From the NCBI GenBank assembly GCA_910589415.1, contig OU342638.1, forward strand, positions 9,464,014-9,528,013: DNA of 64,000 nt. The letters run 5' to 3'. The notes under the pieces were generated by a model. That model searched no databases. It was not told where the DNA came from and was given only the letters and a program-made list of their open reading frames with translations. A program made the position numbers and the translations under genes. The stretch comes from Malachius bipustulatus. Taxonomy: Eukaryota; Arthropoda; Insecta; Coleoptera; Melyridae. Shown here piece by piece: positions 11,127 through 23,965 of this stretch. How positions within the stretch are numbered: position 1 is the first letter of the stretch; each line of letters opens with the position of its first letter.

Positions 11127-11656
11127 GAGGGTGGGCCATTGAAAAGGTAACAAGCCTAATAGTTTGGAAAGTGAAGATGTATGCGAAAAACGCCGAAACA
11201 GGTCGATTTTGTTATCAAAGTAGGCATATTTTCGTGACAAATTTTAGCTACCCAAGTTCGCCCCCTTGGCAGGGGTAGCTACCCCTTTGCTCATCATCAT
11301 AGGGAACAGCTATCGAGTTTATACATCACTTACGTAACTCGCCTTAATCACTTGTATGTAGGCCACCCTGTATGTAAGCGAAACCCAAAATTTTGGATAT
11401 CGTTGTAAAGAGATTTCAAGTAGCTTTCAAATAATGATGTATCACTCGATAGCCGTTCCCTATGATGATAAGCAAAGGGAACTTGCTTGTCCCCTTGGCA
11501 GGGAACTACCCCTGCCAAGGGGGTGAACTTGGGTAGTTAAATTTGTCACGAAAATATGTCCCCCTCGATAACAAAATCGACCTGTTTCGGCGTTTTTCGC
11601 ATACATCTTCACTTTCCAAATTATAAGGCTTGTTACCTTTTCGATGGCCCACCCTG
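11127..11656. mobile_element. Palindromic MITE, 530 bp, TA flanks
   Basis: GAGGGTGGGCCATTGAAAAGG at the left is mirrored by CCTTTTCGATGGCCCACCCTG at the right. Both arms run well over 100 bases and include ATGTATGCGAAAAACGCCG and its complement. TA lies at 11125-11126 and 11657-11658. The inner part carries GGGGTAG/CTACCCC blocks. Confidence 0.85.
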
Positions 11657-11659
11657 TAT

Positions 11660-12335
11660 ATTGATATGTATAAAACCAATTAAAGTACCTATAATACTTT
11701 TACCTAAACCTATAATAATATTAGCTTAAAATCTGTTCAAAAAGTATAATACTTCTTGTAATAAAATAGAGGGTATAGGTATGAAATATCTGTCATGATG
11801 AAATATCTCTATAATAGTTATTTATTATACAAGAGAATAAAGTGATAGATTTTAGCTCTTAGCGGAGGGGACAAACACATCGAGAGCTAAAATCGCACTT
11901 TTTTCTCGTGTGTAATATAGGTACAATTTTTTTCTGCGAGAAGAAATATCAGTGTTAGAATGTCGAAAAACGTAGTTAGATAACTGAAAATTATGTCGGA
12001 AAAATGATTTATGTTAAACTTGGATTTTCAAACTGTCTTTTATCGTAATCCACGTTGCCTGGTAACGAAACGATTTAATTATTACATAAACGTCATATTA
12101 ATGTAATTAAAATTGAAGACAGTTTTGCAAAGATTCTTATTAGTTTTCGATGAGTGAATTTAATAATAAAATAAATAATAGTGATTATTATGAAAATTCC
12201 CTTAATAATTGCCATTTGGATAATAAGGTAACTTTCCTTTACGTATATTTGATATAAATTTAATGATATCTGACCATATAATAGTAGCTATACCTAAGCC
12301 GCCATTTCGGGGAAATAAGTACTCATTTATTTCCC
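11660..12335. other. Intergenic, no gene seen
   Basis: No open frame above background and no paired termini in this AT-rich stretch. Confidence 0.4.
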
Positions 12336-12339
12336 TGCT

Positions 12340-12602
12340 AATTCATTTATTTCCCCGATAAGATGCAGCTCATATAACGAGGCATTTTTCTACCTGTCAA
12401 CGGGGAAAAAAGGTCAAACTTATAGCCCGTAGCAGAAAAAATACCATTTTCAGACCCTCCAGTCGCTCCACTCTGGTAATTTGGCTTCGAGAACGAGCTC
12501 ATACAGCCAAAGAACCATTTGCAGCGAAAAATAGATTTTAAATAAATAGTCCATGACCACCTAGGATTCGAACCAAGACGCGGTGGGCCAGTCTGGGATA
12601 TC
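12340..12602 (-). mobile_element. Possible tRNA-derived SINE fragment
   Basis: The minus strand contains GGTTCGAATCC (12563-12573), an exact match to the RNA polymerase III B-box of tRNA genes. It is followed by a stretch of about 200 bases that resembles no tRNA and ends in repeated GGGAAATAAATGA units. No convincing A-box is found at the expected distance upstream, so the head may be truncated. It is unlikely to be a functional tRNA because no cloverleaf can be drawn around the B-box. Confidence 0.35.
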
Positions 12603-12640
12603 AAGTCGAAATCAAGTCGATAGATATTATGATGTTAATC

Positions 12641-13590
12641 GCAAAACATTATGATGGTAATTTTATAATAAAAAATATGTAAAAAAATTACCTGAGTAGT
12701 AGGTATATAAAATACCTAATAAAAGTCGGAAGGTGGCGGGTGAAAGATTTTTGATCAACTCAACGAGATTCAATCCGCGATAATTCGACCGACAAGCAAA
12801 TCGGTATAATTGTCAATTCGGTACAATCTTCAAAACTTACACGGTTTTTACTGAAAAAGTTCTTTCTTTTGAAATAAGATTTTGTCCAATTATTTTAGCA
12901 AACCATTCACCGGATTCTTTTGTAAATTAAACATTAAGAAAATCAACATTCAAATTTTCTGCGATTTTCTTGTAAACGATACCTAATATTTAGACGACTT
13001 TGATCAAAACCACCTTTTTCATAGATAATGAATCCAATACGCTGGTTATTTAAATTTTTTTGTTCCATTGGCGTAGAAGTTCCAAGGGTGTGAAACCTTA
13101 AAAAACCATGATCTACCTTCGCCAATTAATTAACACGCATAAGCAATTTTAGTATATTTAGCTTTTTGACCTATACAACCATAACAAATTTCATTAAAAT
13201 CACTTCAGCGGCTTAAGTTTTTTAATAAAATAACAATTTCAGAATTGACTCTTTTCGCATCTCCGATTATACTAAAGTCTATAAAGCAAGCAGCTTTGTA
13301 CTAAGTTAAGTTGACTTATATATCGACTTAGTTTCATCAGAGAAAGATTAATTTGGTAGTAAAGTTGTAAAGACATTTTAGAGACACCTGTATTTATGGG
13401 TAAATCATCATGCATGCACGCATAAATGCATGGTATTATTACCTACGTTTGGCGATTTATCCTCGAAAATGTTATGATGGTAATTTTATGATAAAAGATA
13501 TGTAAAAAATTACCTGAGTGGTAGGTATATAAAAAAATCAGAAGGTGGTGGGTGAAAGAATTTTGATCAAGTCATCGAGATTCAATCCGT
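12641..13590. repeat. Direct repeat pair (about 130 bp) separated by 0.7 kb
   Basis: The block beginning ATTATGATGGTAATTTTAT and ending GAGATTCAATCCG occurs at about 12646-12775 and again, slightly diverged, at about 13468-13590. Both copies contain ACCTGAGTNGTAGGTATATAAAA and GTGAAAGA...TTTTGATCAA. The intervening DNA has no open frame of interest. These may be the flanks of an element or two copies of a short dispersed repeat. Confidence 0.6.
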
Positions 13591-13825
13591 CAAAAAGTTC
13601 TTAGAATTTTAACACCAATTCACATTGAAGATGTTATCAAAAAGAATTTATTCAAGAAGAATAAATTCATCAAAAATTATTCTTGTGTGTTCCTATGATT
13701 TGATAGCGATACGGAGAAATTACTATTTTTTGTTATAATAAAATAATTTTTACATTCGGCTGCGCGCGTATGAAGACAGAAGCAGCGAATTTGGCTGAAG
13801 TTTTAACTGAGAGTTTGATAGAGTT

Positions 13826-14041
13826 TTTATAAAACCATATTTTAAGCATAAAAGAGAGACTAACTTTTTTCAAGTTGAGGTCTTAGTTAGGAAATATCTC
13901 CAAAAAAGTGAAAATAAGGCCGCAATAAAAATGTTTTATTCAGTAATTGAACAGCAATTTTGGAAATATTTCCTAAACGAGGCCTGATCTTGAAAAAAGT
14001 TATTCTCTCTTTTATGCTTAAAATACAATTTTATACAATAT
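13826..14041. repeat. Short foldback repeat, about 215 bp
   Basis: TAAGCATAAAAGAGAGACTAA at the left is mirrored by TTATTCTCTCTTTTATGCTTA at the right. The next block, TTTTTTCAAG...GGAAATATCTCC, is mirrored too, leaving a loop of about 40 bases. Confidence 0.6.
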
Positions 14042-14139
14042 AAGTATATGTTTCATTTTGGCTGTCCAGTTACTACCATACCCTGTATAGGTACATTATG
14101 ATTATTATTGTATCGAATTTTAAATTAATTAAACGGCTA

Positions 14140-14305
14140 TTACGGTGTTTTGGACTATAATTTCAGCAGTCTAGCTGTCGGCGTAAAGATGGCGGCCGAT
14201 TTTTATGAAACTTTAATGTAATACGTATGTACTTAGGTAGGTATATATTGTATATTTATTAGTTTCATAAAAACCGGCGCTATCTTAAAGTCGGTGTATC
14301 ACCGT
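14140..14305. repeat. Short foldback repeat, about 165 bp
   Basis: GATGGCGGCCGATTTTTATGA at the left is mirrored, with mismatches, by TCATAAAAACCGGCGCTATC at the right. The outer CGGTG/CACCG ends also pair. Confidence 0.5.
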
Positions 14306-14309
14306 GTTT

Positions 14310-15028
14310 CATAGAAAGAGGTAACGTATAGGTAATATATGAAAAGAAATTGCAACAATACGTTAACAATAAATGACATCTATAAAAAAACAAAAAACAG
14401 TTCCCTCTGGAAACTATCCAAGTTTCCTATATGTATAGGAAACTTTCAGATTTTTAAGAGTGGCATTGAATCCTTGAATATTCGCTGCATGAGCGTTTTC
14501 CCTAAATATGTTACTTCTATGCAACACGATGTATATTATTTTATTTGGTTTTCTTAGTTTAGTGAATTTTAACTGCCCTTAGTTACAAAGAAATATTCCT
14601 CGCCTGTTCCGTAACAAATTTAAATTTTTGAAACTCGGTATTTGTCAGATGCCGCTATAAGATTAAAACCGGAAATTTATAGATGTTGTAAATACCTGTC
14701 AGTTTTATGAATAGATATGTGGATTATGTTGACAATGGACCGTACTCAGAAATGAAAGAGGAATTTTCAGTGCTGATAAAGGAACAACCCAACTCTGCAC
14801 GACATTGAAAATTTTTAGTACAGGTAGGTATATACTCGTACTCGTACTTTTATACTCGTACGAGTACGATTAAGTAAGATACCTTACTTAATTTAAATAC
14901 CAGAGATTATACATATACTCGCTACTTCAAATTATGCTGAGGGTTGCTTTTACCCTGAGGGTAGATTTTTAGAAAAATGTTTCATTAAAAATAATTCCGG
15001 GAATGGATGGAGTTACCAATTAATACTA
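14310..15028. other. Intergenic, no supported gene
   Basis: A 72-codon open frame at 14339-14557 has no recognisable feature. ACTCGTACTCGTAC simple sequence lies at about 14835-14868. Confidence 0.35.
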
Positions 15029-15030
15029 TA

Positions 15031-16641
15031 CAGGGTGTATCTAAATAACACCGAAAAAAATTAAGGGGTGATTCTGTGATGAAAATTAAGGGGGGTATTT
15101 GGTATAGAATTTTTCGAAAAAACTCTCCCCGAAAAAGTTACACCCCTCCGAAGAATTTAAAAAAAAAATGGTTTTTATTTTTTATTTTCCCTGTATATTA
15201 AACTAAAGACACGAAAATTGGTAAATATTAATTGTCAATGAAACTACATATTTTGAATTTCTTTCAACCCTGAAGTATGCTTAGAAGGGATTGAAATAGT
15301 CAACCCCTAAGATATTTTACCTTGTAATTTTTTTTAGATTAAAATTTTTCTTTAAAAAAAAACACGGCTGAATAGCTCAATTAATCTACAAACTTTTTAT
15401 CTCCATAAGTTTTTCCTGAAACTTGCGCACTTAAGAGAAAAAAATAAATGTATTGCAAGCTCATGTTATACAGGGTGTTAAGAAAATGACGGATAAACTC
15501 TTCAGTACATTGTAGGGGGCACCCAGTAGAGTACGGGAAAAATAATTTTAAAAATTCTGGTCTTCAATTTGGTGAGATAAAAAATGCCAAAGTTAACATT
15601 TTACTATCTTTGTTTTTCAGTATTTGCAAAAAATAAATGATTTTATAGATATAAAAAGGGTACTTTAATCGTTATCAATTAAAAAAAATTGCTTAAGATG
15701 TATTACTGGCAGGGAAAATTTAATAAGAATTTTTTTTTATTTTCTAAGATGCTGAAAAAAAAAGCATTTGGCAACAACGGTTTTGATACCTTGACTACCT
15801 ACATTGTTAGAAATTAGACGAAATTACCAAATACCAACTGTTATCGTGTTAAACGTTGCCAAATTTATTGTTCAATATTTTGCTTATATCTTTTAAAATT
15901 TAGCTCTGGATTTTTTAAAATTGTTTTTCCCGTACTTTACTGAGTGTCCCCTACAATGTACTGAAGAGTTTATCCGTCATTTTCTTAACACCCTGTAAAT
16001 AGTGTTTTATTGAACAATAGCCAACCAAAAAATTAGGCAAAGATTCTTTCAACTAAAACAATAGTAAACAAAGAATGAAAAAAGAAACTGTCGAAGGTCA
16101 ACAATACAATAATAATGCTATCAGTATTATTGTTTTTATGAATGTCACTGCAAAACACAGACCACTAGACCTTAAGGCAAAATATCCTCGCGTTAGCTCA
16201 TCTTTGTGAAGATGCATTTCATTTATTTTTTTTCTCGTAAATTCTTAAGTTTTCGAAACAACTTGTAAAGATAAAAAAGTTTGTAGATTCATTGAGCTAT
16301 TCAGTCGTGTTTTTTTAGAGAAAATTTGTAATAAAAAAAAAATTTTTGTATGGTAAAATATCTTAGGAGTTGACTATTTCAATCCCTTCTAAGCATACTT
16401 CAGGGTTAAAAAAAATTAAAAATATGTAGTTTCATTGACAATTAATATTTACCAATTTTCATGTCTTTAACTTAATATACAGGGAAAATAAAAAATAAAA
16501 ACCATTTTTTCTTAAATCTTCGGAAGGGTGTAACTTTTTCGGGGAGAGTTTTTTCGAAAAATTGTATACCAAAAACCCCCCCTTAATTTTGATCACAGAA
16601 TCACCCCTTAATTTTTTTCGGTGTTATTTAGATACACCCTG
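15031..16641. mobile_element. Palindromic element (1.6 kb), TA flanks, with nested palindrome
   Basis: CAGGGTGTATCTAAATAACAC at the left is mirrored by GTGTTATTTAGATACACCCTG at the right, with TA at 15029-15030 and 16642-16643. The arms extend for about 400 bases each. The same terminal sequence, but a different interior, is found in the element at 59404-60170. A second palindrome (15471-15995) occupies the middle. Confidence 0.88.
15471..15995. mobile_element. Nested palindromic MITE, TA flanks
   Basis: CAGGGTGTTAAGAAAATGACG at the left is mirrored by CGTCATTTTCTTAACACCCTG at the right. TA lies at both outer edges. It sits at the centre of the 15031-16641 element. Confidence 0.88.
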
Positions 16642-16643
16642 TA

Positions 16644-17645
16644 TATTATAAGCGCAACTCATGTTCTATAAAGTTGTTTCTGAAAGTCGATACTTTTCGA
16701 CTTATTCGCGAGTGAAAGCGTCAATTTTTCAACCAATATACCCGCACGTTCTCAAACGGTTTTTTACAAATAACTCAAAAAGTAGATATTTTACCGAAAA
16801 ATTAATGCTGGTAAAAATGTAGCTTATAAAAAACAAAACAAGAAGTATAGTGGATTTACAGTGTCTGCATGTGTAGATCCGCAATACAAACGGAGTGATA
16901 GCTTGTTGAAAGTCGGTTCTTTTTCGTCAAACTCCAAAATTGAAAGTATCAACGAGAAGTTACCAAAAAGCAATGCATTTTTCGGAGGAAACTACCAAGC
17001 GAGTTATGACGAAAATAATTTTGGTGCCATTTTTTTCGGCGGCAAAAAAATGTGAAAAGCATCCCTTAATCATCACTCCAATTGGAAATAATAATTTTTG
17101 GTTTAAATTTACTTTATTTATGTATACTTGTAACATGCTGTAGAAGTTTTACCGGTTCAAAATGCTTAGTTTTGAAACAAATTGAGCTTGAAATGAAAAG
17201 GCAATTTTTGTGATTTTGCAAAATAATTTGACTTTTCTTCTGTAAATTATTTGACTTCTCTTAATTATTGTGGAATCAACTCCAAACGCCCTGTACATGT
17301 AATGAAACAATTTTTGTTTTACTGCTAAGTCAAATAGCTCATTTAGCTTTTAGTGAGTGTTGAGAAAAAAATCTTGTTATGTTCATATCACTGCTTACTG
17401 AGATGAGTAGAAAAATGAAAAGTTTTAATTTTTTCTAAATATATATTTTTAATCTTACGTAATATTTATACCTATTATCTCAAAAACATAAATTTTTGAT
17501 AAAAGTTAACGAAGTTCATGAAGAATCTAAAAATGCAAAACAAAACACTGCCATATAATTGAAATAAGATATCGAGAGTGAAAATGTTTTCTTTCGATTA
17601 ATCTTTATGAAAAACCATTTCATAGGTAGGTAGGTATAAAAATTT
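16644..17645. other. Intergenic, no supported gene
   Basis: Two overlapping 64- and 67-codon open frames around 16861-17143 are on the same DNA in different frames, and neither shows protein features. A lone CGCCCTGTACA-type MITE end sits near 17287. Confidence 0.35.
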
Positions 17646-17655
17646 TCAAATTTGT

Positions 17656-18300
17656 CATGGCATAGTTATGAGGACATTGTCTCTTTTTTTTTAAATAGGA
17701 CACCTTGTATCTTCATATTTTGTAGGTATATTTTCATATTCAGTGAAAAATTCAATAAGAATGGTTTCCACAGCAGGTTGTAATTTAAACTGAGTAGTTT
17801 ATGAATGTTATTGTAAACAAATGAAAAACGCTATTTTCAATTTTCAAAGTTGTTAATTTACAATAAAACGGCCTGAGATATCGGAAAACGGCTTGCTTCA
17901 ACGGCTACGGTAAATTTCAACTTTTTATGCATAGGTACGAGTACGAATGATGTAGGTAGATGATAATTTTATACAGGGTGATGGAAAATTTGACAATTTT
18001 AATCATCCATGTATAAAAATTTCAAGTACACTGTAAGCAAATGAGAAGTTAGAATAGGGACATGCACACCGTTTTCCGATAGTTGGAGCCGTTTCCGATG
18101 TACTCTGCTTTGAAAATTGCTATTTTCACATGTTAATAATAATTCACAAAACTACTCAATTTAAATTGCAATTATTGTAAAAACTATTATTTCTGGATAA
18201 TCTCAGGTAATATGAAAATACGGGCAATATTATATAAGGTGTCCTATTAAAAAAATAGACAATGTTGTCGTTACTCAGCCAAAGAACACTCTGTATAAAA
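17656..18300. mobile_element. Palindromic element with nested CAGGGTGATGG centre
   Basis: AAATAGGACACCTTGTAT at the left is mirrored by ATATAAGGTGTCCTATT at the right. Inner arms carry the TAATTTAAACTGAGTAGTTT block and its complement. The centre reads TACAGGGTGATGG...ATCCATGTATA. The edges are approximate because the outermost bases have diverged. Confidence 0.6.
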
Positions 18301-19080
18301 TTTAAAAAATTACATCAATAGAAAGTAATTAAATTATAAAATTGACCCGATTTTGCATTTTTTTCAAAACTCAAGACTTGAGGGTTTATTGGAGGGCACA
18401 GAGACTTTTTCAACACCATGTATGTACAGGGTGTAAATTAATTCCTACAAATAAATTTGGGGGTGGTTCATTATTTAAAAAAAAAATAGGTTTTTTGATT
18501 GGTAAGATACGAATAAGGAAATAGCTACGTTTATAAAAAACCTTTATACAAAAGTAATGGTTATACTTTTCACATTCATTCGAGTAAAATCAAAATTCCA
18601 CAAAAACACCTTCCTGTATCTCTACATCCAAAAGCGTCACGATTTCAAATATGAAGTCTTTCCACTTGAAAACGAATAAAGACAGTAATAAGATCTTCAC
18701 AGTATATAGGGAATTCCCTACATCAAACACTGGTAAGTATTTGTATAATAAATTATAGACTTCAGCTGAACGGCAGCGAAATCAAACAGTAACCTTTTCT
18801 CAGGATATTATTTACTACTGCAAAACTACAATGTTATTAATTAAACTAAAACTATACAATCAACATCAATTAGTTAATATTATAATTATTTGTATAGGTA
18901 TAGTGTTTCTAAATGACAATTTTTTTTTTATTGCCACAATTTGTTTTTTCATCTAAAAAACGCGATACCCATTTATTGATTCTTAAGAAAAAGAAATGGT
19001 CCAAGGTACAATAATAAATTGACAAAACATTGGTTAACTTGTTCTTCCGAGATCGATGTAATCGTAAATCTCGGAAGTAT
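18301..19080. other. Intergenic, no supported gene
   Basis: A lone TACAGGGTGTAAATTAATTCC end sits at about 18425, and otherwise AT-rich sequence follows. Confidence 0.35.
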
Positions 19081-19500
19081 ACTAAGCCTTGTGCCCGAAA
19101 AATGTCTGTCGCCCAAAAAAGTGTCTGTCCGGTGTGCGTTTTACTAGGAAACACTCTAGAGGCGCCATTTTTCGTCGTAGAAAGTTGAAATTTGGCTCGA
19201 CTGAAGAGGCGCACGGTCCCACGATGCCTATTGAAAATGAGCGGGATCCGTTACCGGGAAGTGTCTTTTTTTCGGGAATTTCGGGTTTTTTCGGGAATCG
19301 CCTAGGAAACACTCTAAGTGTCCGAAAGTTGTACCGATCGGGATGAAACTTGGTAGGGACGAAGGTCTGGACCCCCGAATACGACCTATTGAAAATGGGC
19401 CGGATCCGAGAATTTTAAGGCCCCCGTTCAGGGCCGTATTTTTTTTAAAACGTCCCGACATAAGGATTTGTTTCTCGGTAACGGTACGTCGCGGGCAGAT
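19080..19500. repeat. GC-richer degenerate direct-repeat block
   Basis: The motifs TAGGAAACACTCT, CCTATTGAAAATG and GGCCGGATCCG/GCGGGATCCG each occur twice in the same order about 150 bases apart. Several overlapping short open frames on both strands are by-products of this composition and are not called as genes. It abuts the left edge of the large inverted-repeat domain. Confidence 0.5.
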
Positions 19501-21814
19501 TCTGCAAGTACAGTTACTTAGGGAAAGGATAGACGTACAAACTTTGTAGAGATCGTTTTTCGAAAAACTAATTAGGTGAGCGGTAATCGACTCTCAAAAA
19601 ATGAGGACACCGTGTTCGCATGATTTTGCGACTAATTCGGATTTTTTTTCAAAATTTATTTGACAGATCGAAAAAATAACAAAACAGCGAGATAGAGCCG
19701 TTCGTTACCTACCAAAAAGATGATAATGATTTTTACGTGACAAGTCGGCAAAAGTGACTTATTCGAAAAAAAACAACAAAATCAGCTTTGGTTTAAAATG
19801 AAATAAAAACCCACAAAAAATTTTTTTTTTCGAAAACGGTTCATCCTAGCGAAAAATCAAATCAGACCTTTTTTGAACAATTCTTCAAGTGCTATTTTTT
19901 TATTCGAAACATTTTCCAGAAAAATTCCCTGTTTGGGAGCGGCAATTGTTTCTTCAATTGAACAAATTGACCAAATACTACTCTTTATCGCATGCTTTAG
20001 AATTTTTTTCGAAATATTGCCGACCTATCGAAAAATAAATTAAACTGTATGATAGAGACGTTCTTCACCTACAAAAAAGATAGATATAGTTTTTTTTCTA
20101 AACCGTTGGAGAAACTGTCAAAATTCGGAAAAACTTCGGCAGGTCATTGAAACGGTTCAGACGTGTTTCACATAATATGTTATGTAGGAAGATATATTAT
20201 ATCTTCCTACATCGATGACATAGTTGAACTTTTGTCGGATTTTTTTTCTTCAACACTAAATTTGAAGTTTTGGCTTCATTTCATCTCGATTATGTTGGTA
20301 CTTTAAACGAAAAATAAAAAATTTCCTCGCTGCTCGAAAATTAGCTTACACTTTCATTTTTATTAAAAAATCGATAAATCAATTTTTTATTATTTTTTTT
20401 GTCTTCTTCTTTATGCACGATTGGGAAAATTGAAAGGACAGTCGCAACGACAATTAATTAACGTAAATGATTGTGAAAAAAATATCCACATTGGTCATTT
20501 AATAACGAAGATATGACAATTTATATGAAATTGTTAATAACACGTTTGCGGCATTTCGCCGTCGTCGGGAAACTATTAATGAAGTTTTGACGTGCCGGAC
20601 GGCGGGCTCGGTCGTTTGTTGCCCCGCTCTCATTAATTAATTATTATAATGATGGTTATGCGCCGATCCTGTTCGGGGTAATTTCTGTTTTTTCTTATGC
20701 ATTTTTGAAATAATTGTTTTTACAATTAATTGCGATGCACTATTGGTCTTTCACTAATAATTTGGAGTGATTATTATTTGCAAAATTTGAAAAATGAGCC
20801 GTGAAAAATAGAGTAAAGAACTTAATGTCATATTACGTATGCGGAAATTCCGTGAACGCGACCGAAGGAAATAATTTTTTTCGATTCGAAGAATCAAGAT
20901 GGCGGCCATTTTGTAATTTTAGCGTAACGAAGAGACTCCCGGCTACTACACCCCGGTGAAATATTTTCGAAAAACTAATCCGAACTGGCACTTTTGAAAC
21001 GTCAAAATCGAAAAGTGGAAAAAAACACGTGTTCTTTCACACGAAAACATTTAATTAAAATCGAAGGATCAAGATGGCGGCCAGATTTTGGTATCGTCGT
21101 AAAGGTGAAATGTGCAGCAATAACATATTGGTGCAAGAGCTATCCCGGATAACTGCAACTGCCATTTCACGTTACGCTTCTTATCGACGAACTCTGTCGA
21201 TCGGAAAATACCGTCCGTCAAAAAGTTGCAGCGTTTCAGAGAAAACGACGAAACAATCTGCGATCAAGCAAATCGATAGGCCTAACCCTTCGATTTTTTA
21301 AAAAATAAAAAAAAATAAAAACGGCTGAAATTCACCAAAGGGCATCATGAAGTGATTGCAAATCTAGAACCGAAGAGCCTTTTTCGTTTTCTTGCATAGT
21401 TTCGGAGAAAATGGCGTTCAAATATCAAATTACATAGTAATATAGTGGAAAATGGGTGTTTCGAACACACGAAATATTTTTTTTTTAATTTTGAGAATCA
21501 AAATGGCGGCCTTTTTTAATTTTGACGTAAAGAAGAGACTTCAGGTTACGACTCTCATTTGAGAAAATTGCGAAATTAAAACTAAAACTGTCATTTTTTA
21601 AATGTCAAAATCAAGAGCATTTAAAAGAATTGTTTCTCTTTTCAACAAAACTCATTTCGGCATTTTGTTGATTCCACAGACCGAATTGACATATTTGACA
21701 GCTGTCAAAGAAAATTCCGTGCTTCTCGCGACCTGTTCTCTCTTTCACGACCAACTTGAACTGTCAAACTAACGCGTGACTAACTTTGGCGCGAATCTAA
21801 CTTCTACGCGCGAT

Positions 21815-23965
21815 CTCGGAAGTTCCCATATTGGTCCTTCAGGAGCAATATAGAAAAAAATAACACAAAAAGAGATGAATGGCAGATTTTAACTACGACG
21901 CGGAATCTACTGATCACAGTGCCGTGTAACGACATAGAAAAAAAAGTAACACGAAAAAAACCTGAAAAATTCCAACTTTGACGGGGATCTACTGACAAAC
22001 CGGGCCGAAGGCCCGTCATGGAGGGCCGAAGGCCCGACGCCGCCGGCAGGCCAAGGTCGAGGAAGCGAGACCTTGTTAGAACCACTTTCAAAGGGATTCA
22101 TACTTTGTAGTTCCATAAAGTGTTCAACAAGATTTCTTGTAGGTATAATAAACCTATAAGTTTGTACCTGTCAGAGAGTTATTTATTGCCGTGAGGCCGT
22201 GACTGATTTGTCTATTATTGCTTTGGTTTGACGAAGGTAAAAGCAGTCACCTTTTGTCAGGTGGAGATATGACTTCATATTTGAAATATTTTATGTTGAT
22301 TTTCCTACTAAAATATTTAGATAATAATATGAGCAAACAAATCTTCTTTTCTTTAATGGCATTTGAAATAATAGTTCGTGGAAAAGATGAGGCTTCCCAT
22401 GGCGCGGCGTGCGAGCTTTGGATATTGGAGAGCTTCGCTTGGCTTGGCAAACTGTTTCCAAACCAGTCTATTTCCTAATAAATGAATAATATAAAGGTAC
22501 ACATAGAAAAATTATATTTTAAGTCAAGAATGATAATCATTGTTTGGATATAGTACCTATTAGTATAGAGTACCTATCAGGTATATTATGTACAAAATAC
22601 TTGATTTAAAAGTATTTATTAAGAATTAACTTTAATTAAATAGTAACCGAATGGTTTTTTCTGGAGACAAAAAAATATTCTCGACTTATTTCTTTCAACA
22701 AAAACAAACGTTTTTAGACGAACCGATCCGTAATGCTCGCAATTGAAGAATGTTTTCAAGTTTTAATAGTGAAAAACACCACAATATTATTGAATTAACC
22801 ATACTTACTTTAACATTGTACACCCAAATATAGGTAGGTAGGTATAGGTACGATAAATTTGATGGAAGAAATGATTCTTCGTTGAGTTGAACATACGAAA
22901 ATTAAAAATTTACGCATTTTGATTTTGAAAACAGAATATTTTGTAACAAACACGCATTATTATTATTTCAAATATTCATATATTCTTAAGCTCAATCATA
23001 TTATCCATTAATTTAAGAGAAAAAATTCAGTCAAATTTTAAGATTAGATATGGAAAACTAAGATTTGTTTGAATAAAGAAAGTTTCATATCGAATAAATC
23101 TTTCTCTGGTGTAAAAAAAGTGAGACTATAAATTGGATTTCAAATTGTAGAAAAAGGAACTTCAAATTTTCCCTCGCATCAAAGAAAGGTATAATTTGCT
23201 ATAGGTTTCTATACATTATTATTGCATGCCCCATGATTGATTGAATTTGAATAATTTTGTTGGTGCGGAGAAAACGACACATCAGTGTATAAAGTATCAA
23301 CTTTTTTATTAAATTTACTTCTACATAGGCATTACGATATATCTAGGTATATCTACATACATAAATATTACAATAAAAAACATCATGTTAAGTTTATTAC
23401 AATTTCTGGAAAAATTGATTTGTATAATATACAGGTGTCCCGTAATTAGCGTGCAATAGGTACTGAAACAGCAGATTCTATTTTCAAAAATATGAAAGAA
23501 AGTTCCTATAAAAATAGGTCGAGAAATTCTTCCTAAGGGGGCTACAGCCCCCGAAAGGGGATCCCATGAAGATGGTTTCTATTTAATATCTCCGAAACCG
23601 TTCAAGATAGAAAAATGAAATTTTGGGAATTTATCAAACTTTTTATGGATAATAAGATGCAATTACAACAAGATTTTCCTTACGAAAATCGCAGCGATTT
23701 CGTAAGGAAAATCTTGGCCTGCCGGCGGCGTCGGACCTTCGGCACTCCATGGCGGGCCTTCGGCCCGTAGTGTCAGTAGATCCCAGTCAAAGTTGAAATT
23801 TGTCATCAGTTGTTTTTTTGTTTTTTTTTTAATTGCAGTTTTTCTATATCAGTACGGCCCTGAAAGCATTAGATTCCCTGTCAAAGTTAACGCCTGTCAC
23901 CTCCTTTTTTTTTTACTATTTTTTCTATATTGCTCCTGAAGGACCAATATGTGAACTTACGAAAA
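21815..23965. mobile_element. Inner inverted-repeat element with 270-300 bp arms
   Basis: Left arm 21815-22075 and right arm 23695-23965 are reverse complements. CATATTGGTCCTTCAGGAGC is mirrored by GCTCCTGAAGGACCAATATG, and GGGATCTACTGACA by TGTCAGTAGATCCC. Each inner edge carries two GGGCCGAAGGCCC-like hairpins and GACGCCGCCGGCAGGCCAAG. The arms are more GC-rich than the interior (22080-23690), which has no convincing gene. Confidence 0.7.
23432..23660. repeat. Single-ended MITE remnant
   Basis: TACAGGTGTCCCGTAATTAGC begins at 23430 and looks like the left end of a CAGGGTGTCC family element. No matching right end is seen before the inverted arm at 23695. Confidence 0.4.

Noticed and set aside
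12563..12573. tRNA gene candidate on the minus strand
   Set aside because: The B-box is exact, but no A-box, anticodon arm or acceptor stem can be drawn; kept only as a possible SINE fragment.
19082..19549. Several overlapping 68-101-codon frames on both strands
   Set aside because: They arise from a locally GC-rich repeated block with few stops; no frame is favoured and no motif is present.
21804..22116. 95- and 69-codon minus-strand frames
   Set aside because: They overlap the GC-rich arm of an inverted repeat, whose other arm does not conserve either frame.
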